A DNA stretch of 64,000 bases from Gavia stellata (taxonomy: Eukaryota > Chordata > Aves > Gaviiformes > Gaviidae), in contig NC_082611.1 of NCBI RefSeq assembly GCF_030936135.1, positions 13,035,001 through 13,099,000 of the forward strand, in the 5' to 3' direction. Position numbers and translations under genes: made by a program. The notes beneath the pieces were generated by a model. The model was given only the letters and a program-made list of their open reading frames with translations, searched no databases and was not told the origin of the DNA. Positions within the stretch are counted from its first letter, which is position 1. Each line of letters opens with the position of its first letter. Positions 52,631-64,000 of the stretch are shown in pieces.

Positions 52631-54772
52631 TGTGTTGGGTTTGTTTCTTATTGTAGAATCTTTTCTGTAGATCATAATTCATGGAGTGTGCTCACCAATT
52701 TGCATGTCTTCCATATGTGGTATGTAGATTTCTGTCCAGCTCATCCAGTTGGCTGGTAAAAGCAGTCCTGTATTTTTGAAGAAAAATCTTAAATTTTGTA
52801 ACTTTTCATTCCTGCCCTTACTGATAACTGATATTAGCATGTGTATGGCACTATGCTCCTGAGTGTGATACTAACTTTGCCTTTGGTTGGTACTGCCAAA
52901 GACTGGAAGATTAAACTGTAGTTAACAAATGCTTTAATGCAACAATACCTGTATTCAGGTAACTGGTGTTGCAGGTCTAAGTATAGTAGCTTGCACTATT
53001 CCATTGCACCCAGTGCTTCCATCTTCTGCTTCTTTTAAAGAAGCAGTTGAATTTGACTTTCCTTCTATCTGTACTAATGCTGCTCTGGGAAGCATAACTT
53101 TCAGATATTCTCATTTTTATTTTGAACTGCAACAAAAATGTAGCATTGACCTCCCCTTGAAAATATGTGTTTACTTGACCATATCCATAAAAGTCAATCT
53201 ATGTGTATTTTTTAAAAATAAAGTTCTCTTGCACATCCACAAAGGTTTTCAGAACTAAGCCTGTAACCTGCAGTTGTACCTTTTATGCACACATGCCATG
53301 GTCACCGTTGTTAGATTTGAAGCATCTTTTTAACCATTTGTCTTACTGAGGTGAATGAAGTGAATGGATACAATATATTGTACAGTTCAACAGGAGCCAG
53401 TGCACTGGAAGTGTGAGGTGTTTATGATACAGCATGCTGATTTAGATTACTATTCTTGTACTGTCATCCCTATGAGAAAGTAAAGCTTTAACAGCAAGAG
53501 CTGCAGTGTTTGCTGCTTTGAGCTGTGTCTTGGAACTTGGAGGAGCATTATGTTAATGACATGAGTCTTGCTTTCTCTCCCACCCTCTTTTCTTTTCTAA
53601 AGGATTTTCCTACCTATTTCTCAGATGATTATATTATTCCTCATTCTCTTGTCCACACAAAATTTTCCCTCTTAATTTAGCAGAGGAAAGCATGAAGGAT
53701 TTTCTGGAACACAGAGTAGACTTGAACTGTCACTCTCATGGAGTTGAAATGAGGGATATTGGGTTAATTTTCCTAAGTAGAAGGAAGATAGTTTTGAAGA
53801 GATTAGGAATTTCTGTAACCAATAAGCAGATTGTAGGGAATGGAAAGCTTCTAGTTTACTTGATTTTTGATGTAGCTCAGGTGTGGGCAAGTTCCTATTT
53901 TTTAGCTTGCTTGAGTTGACTCAGTTGCAGCTGAGCCCAGGGTGCAGGGATCCTATAAACCACTCTTAGGTGAGAGCAATGTTTGGCTTCACTTGGATCT
54001 AGTCATTTGCAGCAAGAACAATATTATCTCAAAGGTATTGTTTTCTTTTTCTTCAAACTGTCTGTTCTTACAGTTCTTGAAAACAGAAATCTATGTCTTA
54101 ATTTTGAGCAATGACACTTTAAAACTGCTGGTAAGTCACTATTGTAGATCATGCATGCAATCTCTCTAAACTATTGCCTGCTTATAGGTAATTATAATAC
54201 AGCAGACTCCTGAGCTGTAAAAGTAGGACACCAGACCTCCAGCACAATTTTCTGCTTGCAGATGTTCCTGGTGGCATCTTTGGAATTTTTTTCCCAAGGA
54301 CATTCTCAAATATAAAATCCAAAATTATTCCCTTTAATCTACAAAATCATAGTAGACTATTATAAAGTATGTAAGACATTACTGGTGATGAAATATATCC
54401 AGAGAACATACCTAAAAATATTCATCTTGATAAAATTATGCGGTGAACAGAAGGGCCTTGATTATGTCAAACACATTTTTCATGTTTCATCTATTAATTA
54501 TTTTTGAGAGGATGCTTAGATTATTTGAATAATAATCTATTTAATAGTTTAATAGTGTGTTTTATTTGTCACTTATTTGAACTAAAAATTTAATTTGAGG
54601 AATTTCTTTATAATTTTTTTGGACTTGCTTGGAAGGTGTCTGGGGTAGATCTGCCTACATCAATGATGGTAATGAACTTTGTATAGATGAACAGATAAAC
54701 TTTGCAGTCCACAACTGCTTTCAGTTGTTAGAAATCTGTGGTCATCTGGGCCAGCTTTGCATGCACTATTTT

Positions 54773-54822
54773 CTCCCCCTCTTCCCTCCTCCCCCTTCCT
54801 CCTCTGCCTCCTCTCTTTCCTG
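54773..54822. repeat. Pyrimidine (C/T) tract
   Basis: About 50 bases are almost purely C and T on the plus strand, with only a couple of interruptions, inside the GRIN2A intron. Confidence 0.8.
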
Positions 54823-57800
54823 GAGCTATGAAGTTGTGTGGATTTTACTGAGGGAGCCCAGCCTGGATTGTCTCCACACCATCTGTCACCATATTGTTTG
54901 TTTAATACCTTGAGATATTTTCTTCTGTACCTCACTGAAATAAATAAAACTGTAGCAGCAGCATCATTGGCTATTTATATTAGATTTAGACTTAATGTCC
55001 TTAGGAGAAAAACCCTGTGCTTGCAATGGAGGTGCATAAGCTAGATGCACAGTTTGTAAAAATGGACATGGTTCAACTCTCATAATGCAGTGTAACTAGA
55101 ACTCTGCATATTCACCCTCCAACTGAGGGCTCCTCTGGCTTCTCAAGATGGAGACCTGGCTGGGGGTCTCGTGGCCCCAGAGAGCCAGTGCTGCTCATGG
55201 ATTATGCTTGGGTCTATGCTTTGTGATCAAAAAGCCTGAGGGTTTGGGAGGAGGACATCCCAGGTATACAATTATCTCTTACTTAGGGAAGAGCAAAATT
55301 CTTCTGGAGAAAGGTCTGTGCCTTCTGGGACTCAGGCATGAGGGGTCCATTGCTGCCTACTGGGGTGGGCTGAGGAGCACACCCTGATCAGCCTTTGATT
55401 TGATTTAAACCTCTTGAAAAAACAAGATTCTAGTCCAAATGACTAACATTTTGTTTGAATACTGACTCTTTAAACTTCACATGCAGATTAAAGAAATCAT
55501 TCATAAATGTATGTATCTAGACAGTTTGTATAATTCATTCCTATTCCTTTCATCTCAACAGCCACAGAGACTGAACTAAAACGGACCAGGAAATCCAGCA
55601 ACATATCTGAGGTTATAAACTGGTCCTAAACTTCTAGAGCATGGGCAAAGGTGAAACATCTCAATTTGATTGTATGTTTATAGAATGGAGAATGCTTAGC
55701 AAGATTAACCTGTATTTGGATGGGGCAAATTCAAAGTAAAAGTGCAGTCCCTTTTGGCTGTAATACACTAAGAAGTACATTGGAGGGCTGTGGATGAGAT
55801 TGGATTAAAACACAGTAATATTCTGCATACAGCTCCAAAATTACTTTTGTTTCTTTTAGAAGTCAGCTTTTGTTTTTATTTAGGCATGATCAGGTCTGAG
55901 AAAGCTAGGTGTTTTTTTGGTATACATGCAGGTTCTTCTCCCTGCTTTCTTTTGGTTTCTGTTGCTGAAGGCAGAGAGGAAGGGTGAGAGAATAAAAGGT
56001 TGTCATCTTTATGCTGTTAATATTTTTCCTCAAGTACACTGACTTACCTACTCCTTAGGATGGAGCCTACAAGTGATAATGTTTTGGTGTGTTGAATTGG
56101 CTGATGGTATTTTAATTTCCTGGTAGGATCACATACACTCATCTTTGAGTAGCCTGGATAAAGTAGATTTTTTCAGGTGGAAACCATACACCTTTCAACT
56201 TCAAAATTATGTATCCCTTAATCTAGGTTTTGAGTAAGATCTCTTGGGGAGGTGCTTCATTACCACATGATTCTTCAGTAGTGTTTTAGGCTTCCTATCT
56301 CCATCATAGGTTTAGGAAAGGAATTTCCTTTTAGGCTTTTAATGAAGATAGGCTGGACTGTTTCCTTGTCACAAATTACCTGCTGCAGCATGACTGGGAA
56401 CAGCAATGCTGGTCTCACTCCATGGCCTCTGCTCAGTGTGCATAACTGTTTATAGCCTGCCTTTTGTGCATTTCAGAGCAAGATATTTTTATAAACATGT
56501 TTCATTCAAGGGATTGCTGGGTGGGAAGCTCCTTATCTTTTCCTGTTTCCTTTTCTTGACAGTGTTTTTTGTGTCCTAATTTCTGGTTCAAGATTTCTGC
56601 CTGTAATTTTGTTGATACAAAGTTTTGTCTGTGCTGACCAGCTTGCCTATCCATGTGACTAGAATTAGCAACAGGACTACTTTGTTTTCATTGCATTGAT
56701 TTTGTGTCTAGTGGAAACACACTGCTAATGTAAACCACTATGAAAGAGGAAAGAGCAGGGTTTTTATAGCCACCTTCCAGCTCAACACAATTTACAACAC
56801 AATTAGGAATGACAGTTATAATTGAATAAACAGAAAATAGAATTAAGGTAATCTGTTCCAAGTGTGCAACATTCCTGTAATAAGTTGCTTTTAGGAGTTA
56901 CAGAAACATATAATTACCAAGTAAATTACGTGTTATTTTTTGTGTGAGGCTAACTAAAGAGTTCTGGGTAAATTGTGTTGACAGAGGCATCAGAGCTGTA
57001 TGAAGTACCTACTTGGGATGAGCTAAGGCTTGTGAATTCATCATAAGAAAACAGATGGAAAAACTCTGGGAAGTGTCTGTATTCTAGTCAAATACCATTT
57101 AGGATGGTCTGTTTTATTTTCAACAGTCACATTATATTTGTAGTAAAAAAGCTAACCCTGTCCTTTGTTTCATTTTGATCTGTTTGCCATCCCCTCCTCT
57201 CTCCCTTCTCCATCTGCATTTTAACTATTGTTATCTGCAAAAAGGCTGAAATTTCCTGTTGTGGAATCTGTTTTCTAGCAAAAGATGTTGTGGAAGACTA
57301 ATGTTTAGCATGCAAAACATTAAGCTCTATCACTTAACTATTGAACAGCAAACTGGTATGGAAGTTGTAAAAAGAAACATTTGCTTCCTTCACTTGCTCT
57401 TAGACTGCGTTTTTCTTCTCCAGTCCATTCTGTATGCAAATCTCCTTCCACCAAACAGCTGCTTCCAAACACTCTCCTGTTATGTTGTCTTCATCTGCAT
57501 CCCATCTATTTGCTATTCTACTTTATACTTCGCTGTCACCCTAGTGTTAGAGTTAGGGTTGTTGGTTTCTTTTTCCATTTATTGCCTTAGTTCACCTCTA
57601 GCAGAAGCAAGGCTGGCTAGGAGAGAATATACCTCTCAGCTTGAAATGATGTACATAGAGCATAGATGATAGTTGTGCTAAAATAAGATTAATTGGAGCA
57701 AATAAAAATTCTCTGGAATCCCAAGAAGAAAGAAAAACTGTTATGACTTTAAGCCAAGCCTATTTATATTTAATAAGTAGAAAATAAAGAAAGGGTAAGA

Positions 57801-60800
57801 AAATAAATCAGGTGAGCTAGGATAACATTGGTGGAGAGCTGAAGTGGTGATAAACCAGCAATAGAAATTGCTCATGAAAGTGATCTATTCGTGGAGAAAG
57901 AAGTGTGAGACAACCAGAATTATTCAAAACTGAACAGTTTACACTCTGCATCTCTTCAGGGTTCCTGGCCTTGGGATTTTGGGCAATTCTTCTCCTGTCC
58001 TAAGTGATTCCTTCTGCATTCATTGACCAGCTTTACATACTCTCATGGGGAGATATTTATTTTTCCTCATGCAATGTAGGGAGTCCGGCCTGTAGTTAAG
58101 TATCTGGAAAGTGATGTATTGGAGTCTGCATGTTTCTCTTCTAATGTTATTTAAAACTTCCCTACTGCTTTTTCCCCCTTAGTATAACCTGCAGGACAGG
58201 GTCAGTCTATAGGCTTTCCTAAATAGGTAACCCTGCATTTATTTTGCTGTGCACTTGGCTGGGTACTGTGTCCAGCACTGTTGTCTTATGTAAACATCCA
58301 TTCCTACAGAAAATGGAAAGTTTTTTTAATAATTCTCTGATTTATAGTAATATACGTACTTTTTTCTCTGTATGTATGTTCACTCTGTTTAGGTGCTTTG
58401 CGGGGATGCCTACTACCTTGGACTTTTAGGAACTGTCATTTGAAAGTATATTTATGGTTACCTTTTATAATGGATTTTCAATTCAATTGATCTGAATTTC
58501 AGTTCTCCCACTAGGGGCTTCAGAATACTTGGGGACAGGACAGACTTACAGTTAAAATATATGAAAATTAATTGCTTTCCACAGTGTTAGGTGGCTCGCT
58601 GATTCTGCAGTCTCCCCTGTATGTGAATGTGTTTTGCTGTTTTAAAATATTATTGAGACTCATGTTTACTGACACTTATAACTTAAATCGTAGTTATGTG
58701 CACAGAGCAAAGTTATGGATTGTGAATTACTAAATCCTGATGTCATCTAAATGACTGGTTGTATCATGAGGTTGAAAATGAGCAATGTCTTCAGAGAATA
58801 GAGCATAGGAAAGTGTCAGACAACGATAGTTTTTGCAGGGTAAGCTCACTTGTGGAAGGAAAAAAACCAAGTTTACATGATTCCCCCCTCCCGTTGGCTA
58901 AAGTCAAAAAACGATCTTCATAGCCACTTCTAGATATACTCATCCTGTCATTTTTTCAGTCTTAACAATTTAAAAAGTTGTCACATGCTTTCCTTTTCTA
59001 ACCTTTTCCAGGATACAGGTTTCTGGCTACAATTTCTTTTGCTTTCCTCTTGTTGTTTTTTACTATCCATCACCATTTTATAGCATAAGAGTTACTGGAA
59101 TATTTCCAATGGCAGTGAATAAGTGAAATGACACTAAATAGCTGACTTAGGACAGGTGTAATTAATAAAAAATCTTCACATTTAAAATTCCTGAACAGTT
59201 GCTCAGTAGCTTCTGACTATACACAAATATTTTCAGATTCCTGATTTCTCATAAACACATCCCATGGTCTCTGAATTAAAATTTAAATGAACATGTGGGA
59301 AGTTCATATGGGAGCCAGCTGTCACCTGCAGCATGTGTGCCTTTAATGGTTATTGAAAGCCTTACCAATCTTTTTTGTGTGCTTGCTTAGGTTGCTTTCT
59401 TTCTAAGTGTGTTTCCTCGTATGAGATGACTGACTTGAGAGGAGTTTTTTGTGATTGTATGAGGTGGAGATCTTATAGGGAGTTATTTCATCCAATAATA
59501 AAATATAACAGTCTAGTTCAGGAATCCTTATTCCAGTGTAAGTCCTATTAATTTGTTCAGCTGCAGTGGACACCTCGGTGGACACTGCCTGAAAGCAGTG
59601 GAAAACTTAAGCCAAAATAAGAACGAACTTTGCCCATTTCCCACCCTCTATTGCTTTTTTTATACTTTCTGGTAAGTAAGTTATAGGCATGCAAAACCTT
59701 AATTCTAAATAACTTATGTAGAAAACAATTCTCTAGGTCAGCAAAGGCATTTCTAAATGCTGAGGAGCATACTTCTACTAGGAAAAGACAGCGTCCAAGC
59801 ATACAGCATCCAGGTCATGTATGAGTCCCACATGGAAAGCAAAAATCCTGCTTGTGGGATCTTGGCTGCAGTGTGATTGATTTCATTGTGAAGTAAAGGA
59901 CTAGAAGCAAGTGCAAAGTAAGCAAATACTTTAAATAGTTAGTCCTTTAATGCCTACTTAAGTGCTTTTCCTGAAGATTTGAATGCTGCAATGTAAAGAG
60001 AAGGTGGAGGGTTTTGCCTTTCTAATATGGGGCTTAGTATGTTCTTTATATAAAAGGCATAAAGATGCAGACATAACCTCTTAATATCTGATGTGGAAAA
60101 TCCAAGCAACACATTAGACTTGAGGCATATTCTGCTTAAAAGAGCAGTCTCTAGTTAAAGGAATGATTCATATATTAAGGGCTGTAATGGTACTTAGGGT
60201 GTTCTCTTTCAGATGACTTACTGGACTGCTGGTGAAATATCTTATTGACATGGTACTTGGTTTTATTTAAGCTAAACCTGATATTCTAAACTTCATTTTG
60301 GTAATCAGGTTTTCGTCTTACCAGCTCACATTAAGGTTTCATTTGCATGTTTGGCCCAGTTAAAGACTCTGTTATTAAAACAGCTTTTCAGATGGTGGCA
60401 TATTTTCCTTCTTAAAGCATTCTAGTATTGTATTAAAAAACCCCAAACCATTCTCCCTCCCTTAGCTTCTTTTAAATCAAGTATGTACAATAAGACTGAC
60501 TCCCTGTTGAGCTGGTTTAATCATTTGTTTTTCCATCTGCAGAAAGCTAGTTCCCAGAGTAACTTCAAAGAGCCTTGCCTGAGTAAAAGCTTCCAGCTTT
60601 GGAGCAACAAAGATTACAGAAATATGCTTATGCAATAGCTTGAAACCTCTAGCTACCTTGGCGTGGAGGGTACAGCTGAATATTTGCTTCTACTATTCTG
60701 CTACCGTAGGCCTTAAATGTTTGTAACCAAAGTTTTACTGCCACTTTGCTTTTGCCTTCCACGGTAACTGTGCTCAGCATTATGTGTTAAGCAAGTGCGC

Positions 60801-63800
60801 AGACATGGCATTTGGAGGCTCAAGGGGAGCACTGGCTTTCTGGGTCTTGAGGTGATCTCATATGTAACTTCATCAAGAAAACAACCATAAACTTCAGGTT
60901 TGACATAAATTGTCTATAAACAAGTCTGAAGACTTGCATCATCAAATACAGACTATTTGTTATATTTCAGATTTAGTCCATCCTGATTTATACAGGCTTT
61001 AATCAAATAATGAAGCTTCAAGTGAAATGGCTCCTGGGAGAGTGGTATCTTCCCTTCTTCATTTTTAAAATTTTCTATGTTGACATGTGTAATCTTTCAG
61101 CTTGCTAAAAGTAAAAACAGTCCCCTGCTCAATACAGATAAATAGATATGAGATAAATATTTTATACCTAATGGATATGGCGTGTTTTTGAGTACAGTAA
61201 CAAATATAAAGTAGTTAAAATTGCCACTAGGGTGTTTGTGAGAATCTGCTTCATAAAATTGCAATATAAGTAATTTTCTTTATTTCTGTGGTCTTCCTAA
61301 CTGCAGGCTGTGTTTTATTCATGGCATTCCAGTCCAGCAGTTGCCATTATCGTTTTGGAGAAATGCTGATTATTTTTTCTTTTTTGACAACACTCCTATC
61401 TGAAAATCAGTGTGTCTGGGATTTGTCTCAAATTAATTTCCTGTGGAGAGAAGGGCTATGAGTTTGGTTTCAGTACAATGACTCTTCTAGATTATAATAT
61501 CTGTCAGAAGAAATGCACTACTTTGATTTTAACTGAAGCTATTTCGGATCTTAATTTTTGGCTTAATCGAATCCTTACCACAAGTGAATCTAATTCTGGC
61601 ATACTATTTCAATTGCATGGACTTTCATTTCTGACTAAGGATTGGAAGGATTAACCCAGATTTTAGCAGTTCTCTCCATGACTGGGTGGATCTGATTAAA
61701 ATCTCTGTGCTGCTCATTGTGGCTGTTTATTCCAGTTTTTGAACATTAGTTATGTCTGTTGACTGGGACTGGAAATTTCCTGAGAATAAGAGTACAGCTA
61801 AAGGACAGTATGTTGAATTCACTGGATTGCACTGTATTTAAATTTAAAAAACCCCACATGCTTTGTCTGTTTACAGGACCACAATATATAGTTTAGCATA
61901 TTCTAGATTAATTTTGCAGTTTGCAGTATTAATAAATTTATCAGCTTTGAGGCATTGTAAAAATGGGTATTTTAGTAAAATTAAAGGGGTAAAACAGGAA
62001 TGGCTTGAAGTTTAATAGGGCCAAATTGTAACATCTTGCTAAGAACTGGTTGCATTCAACAAACTTTTCTGGGCAAGAAGCTGGTAGTGTTGCTAATAGA
62101 TATAGACACAATTCCACTCCACTGTGCAGGAAACGGAGGAACTTCTGGAATATTGTCTGCAATTAGTCTCCAACATTCTAAAAAGCCCTGGCTAATCTTG
62201 TAATGGGTTTAGAAATTAATTACTTCAGTGACTGGGGAGTAGAAAGTCTCACCTGCAGGAGATGTGGTGCGTTGGTTTTGTTTAATCTAGTAAAAATGAG
62301 CCTGGGAGGGGAATATAGTAGCTGGATACAGGATGAAAAAAAGCTGATTAAACAACATAAAATGAGTTGATAGGATGACTGAAACTAAGGTGGGCATCAT
62401 TTGGGTGGGAAATTGAAAGTAGTGAATAGTACTTAAAAGGAAAATTAAGAAGTTCAGGAATGGCAAGAGGCAAGCTAGTGTTTTGATGGAAACTAGTCAA
62501 TGAATGAAGGATGAGGACTTGCAGCATGAAGTTCTTTCTAATCCTACACTACTCTTTACATTTATAAAAAGCTTGAGATAAGCATACAATACCATAATAA
62601 GATTGTCTCCAAATCTAGCCAGGCTTATATAAATGCTAGATTTGGTGAAGATGAAGTGGGATGAGTAGAATCCTGATGTACAGCTGATCAGAAAGTTAAG
62701 GACTGTGCTTAGCAGCCTTGGAAAGACAGACTGACCTTGAGATCCTTGTAGGAATGTAGTAAACTCTGTTCCAAGAATTTCTAAAGCCTCAGCTCCTACA
62801 AAAGGATATACTTTTTATTTTCTGGGGAGATGTTAATTTTACCTTTTTATTTTAAGTAGGAGAATTTGTGACTATTCTTTGGGTATTTCTGCCTTTTTGT
62901 ATTTTCTTGTGCCTCATACAGCAGCAGAATTTTCGAGATACCATGAAGACATACTCTCGACTTGGAAAACCGACCCTTTGCCGCATGTCATCCTGTTTTA
63001 CTAGGGAAGAAGATCAACCTGTTAACAGCCATGGAGCTGCGTGGCTGAGAGATTACAGTATTCATAATGGTGAAAGCCTTGTGATTTCTGTGGTCTAGTC
63101 TCACCATAATCTGCACACGATGTTGCCTGTATGTCAGACATGCTATGCAGTGGTTTACATTACATAAATTTGTGGGCAGTCTGGGTTGCAGCTGCAGCTG
63201 GACACCTGAAATGCTACAGTTTTAACGGCAGTGCTGGACATTGATTGCCATTCTGTGTATTGAAGACAGAAGTGGGATGAACATGAAAAAAACTGATGTT
63301 TTGCTTGATGGCAATATGTACATACTATGCAAAAATCAGATCCCCATTGTGTTTTCTTCCAGTAGCTGAGTGGCCTTGTTTTTCTTTGGAAGACCAAGCC
63401 ATTAGTACCCTGTTTGCATGAATATGTTCCACAGGATGCTTTTAATTTTGTGCTATTTGGTTTCTGTGTTAGACAGACATGTAGAAGCTGACCATAAACT
63501 GTTCATGTTTTTCATGTTCTTGCAGATTACCAGGTTTGACAAGTTCCTCACTCCTATCCAATTGCTTCTGCCTATTATCAGCTACTGTGATAATTTCTTC
63601 CAAAGATCTTAATTTTATGATCTCCAAATACCAGAAAGATAGATTTAAAACCTCTTAATGCTCAAATAAGTATTTACAGGTTCAAGTCTGTGGTGATATT
63701 TCTGCATCTGTAAATAATCAGGAGTTCTAGACCAATCAACTGCCTTTGGCACTGAGAATTGACTTGCTGAATATGCTGACTCGTTCAAAAGTTTGATTTA

Positions 63801-64000
63801 TAGAGCAAAACCCATTAGTTCTTTCTTGTGCTCTGGAGAAAGGGTTTCTAGTGAGTGCAATGACCTGCAGGGGATATGTTATGTGCTATGAGCCAATATG
63901 TATGTAGTGAATATAGAGAGGTAGTGATAGTGTGATAACCAGGCCAAGGAAGTAGAAATTGCTGTACAAGTACAATTTTAAGTGACGGAGAAAAGCTGAT

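Larger units (their letters stand above)
47611..64000 (+). other. GRIN2A: GRIN2A intron after first coding exon (continues beyond window)
   Basis: The intron begins with the donor AAG|GTAGGA at 47611. No sequence encoding the next part of the GluN2A amino-terminal domain (beginning Asp-Pro after MADK) can be read on the plus strand up to 64000, so the intron exceeds 16.4 kb. Mammalian GRIN2A also has very long early introns. It holds one degraded CR1 (51559-52140), several homopolymer or purine/pyrimidine tracts, and a CpG-bearing patch near 62.9-63.25 kb. ORFs inside it are short, apart from one of 174 codons at 49398-49922, and none resembles a known protein. Confidence 0.9.

Noticed and set aside
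1..64000. CRISPR arrays, operons, rRNA or tRNA genes, prophage-like gene clusters
   Set aside because: None was seen. The sequence is vertebrate nuclear DNA and the repeats present are LINE fragments and small tandem repeats. A tRNA scan could not be run.

Overview
The window looks like a piece of a bird nuclear chromosome. The background is AT-rich and poor in CpG, there are several CR1 LINE copies with the avian-type 3' tail of short ATTCTATG-like units, two CpG islands stand out, and one exon is unmistakably vertebrate. No bacterial, organellar or viral gene organisation is present, and almost all apparent ORFs of 60-110 codons are chance.

The only protein-coding exon I can identify with confidence lies at 47188-47610 (+). 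It is the first coding exon of GRIN2A, which encodes the GluN2A subunit of the NMDA-type glutamate receptor. It carries the start codon, a signal peptide and the first part of the amino-terminal domain, ends in phase 0 at a GT donor, and is followed by more than 16 kb of intron that runs off the right edge. A CpG island at about 44.1-45.86 kb, 1.4-3 kb upstream, is the likely promoter and non-coding leader exon region. Two good donor sites there could splice to the acceptor at 47187.

Left part (1-5.6 kb): a second CpG island (about 1.19-2.13 kb) has a GC box and a strong splice donor on the minus strand. It therefore probably starts another gene that runs leftward out of the window, head-to-head with GRIN2A across about 42 kb. 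ATF7IP2 is the candidate by mammalian gene order only; nothing in the sequence names it. Two same-orientation CR1 copies (461-740 and 2200-4170) flank this island. The second keeps about 2 kb of reverse-transcriptase ORF with a stop, shifted frames and a damaged catalytic box. An older plus-strand CR1 relic follows at 5158-5562.

Middle (5.6-43.5 kb): a gene-poor intergenic stretch with a GC-rich block at 16.74-17.23 kb that could be a solo LTR, plus a few small tandem repeats. Right part (47.6-64 kb): GRIN2A intron with one old CR1 copy (51559-52140), G- and C/T-rich tracts, and an unusual CpG-bearing patch with a splice-acceptor-like sequence and an E-box cluster at about 62.9-63.25 kb.

The most notable biological observation is in the GRIN2A exon. 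Two histidines that form the high-affinity zinc site of mammalian GluN2A (human H42 and H44) align, without gaps, to Arg39 and Lys41 here, while the partner histidine (human H128, here His125) is kept. This predicts weakened nanomolar zinc inhibition of this bird's GluN2A receptors.
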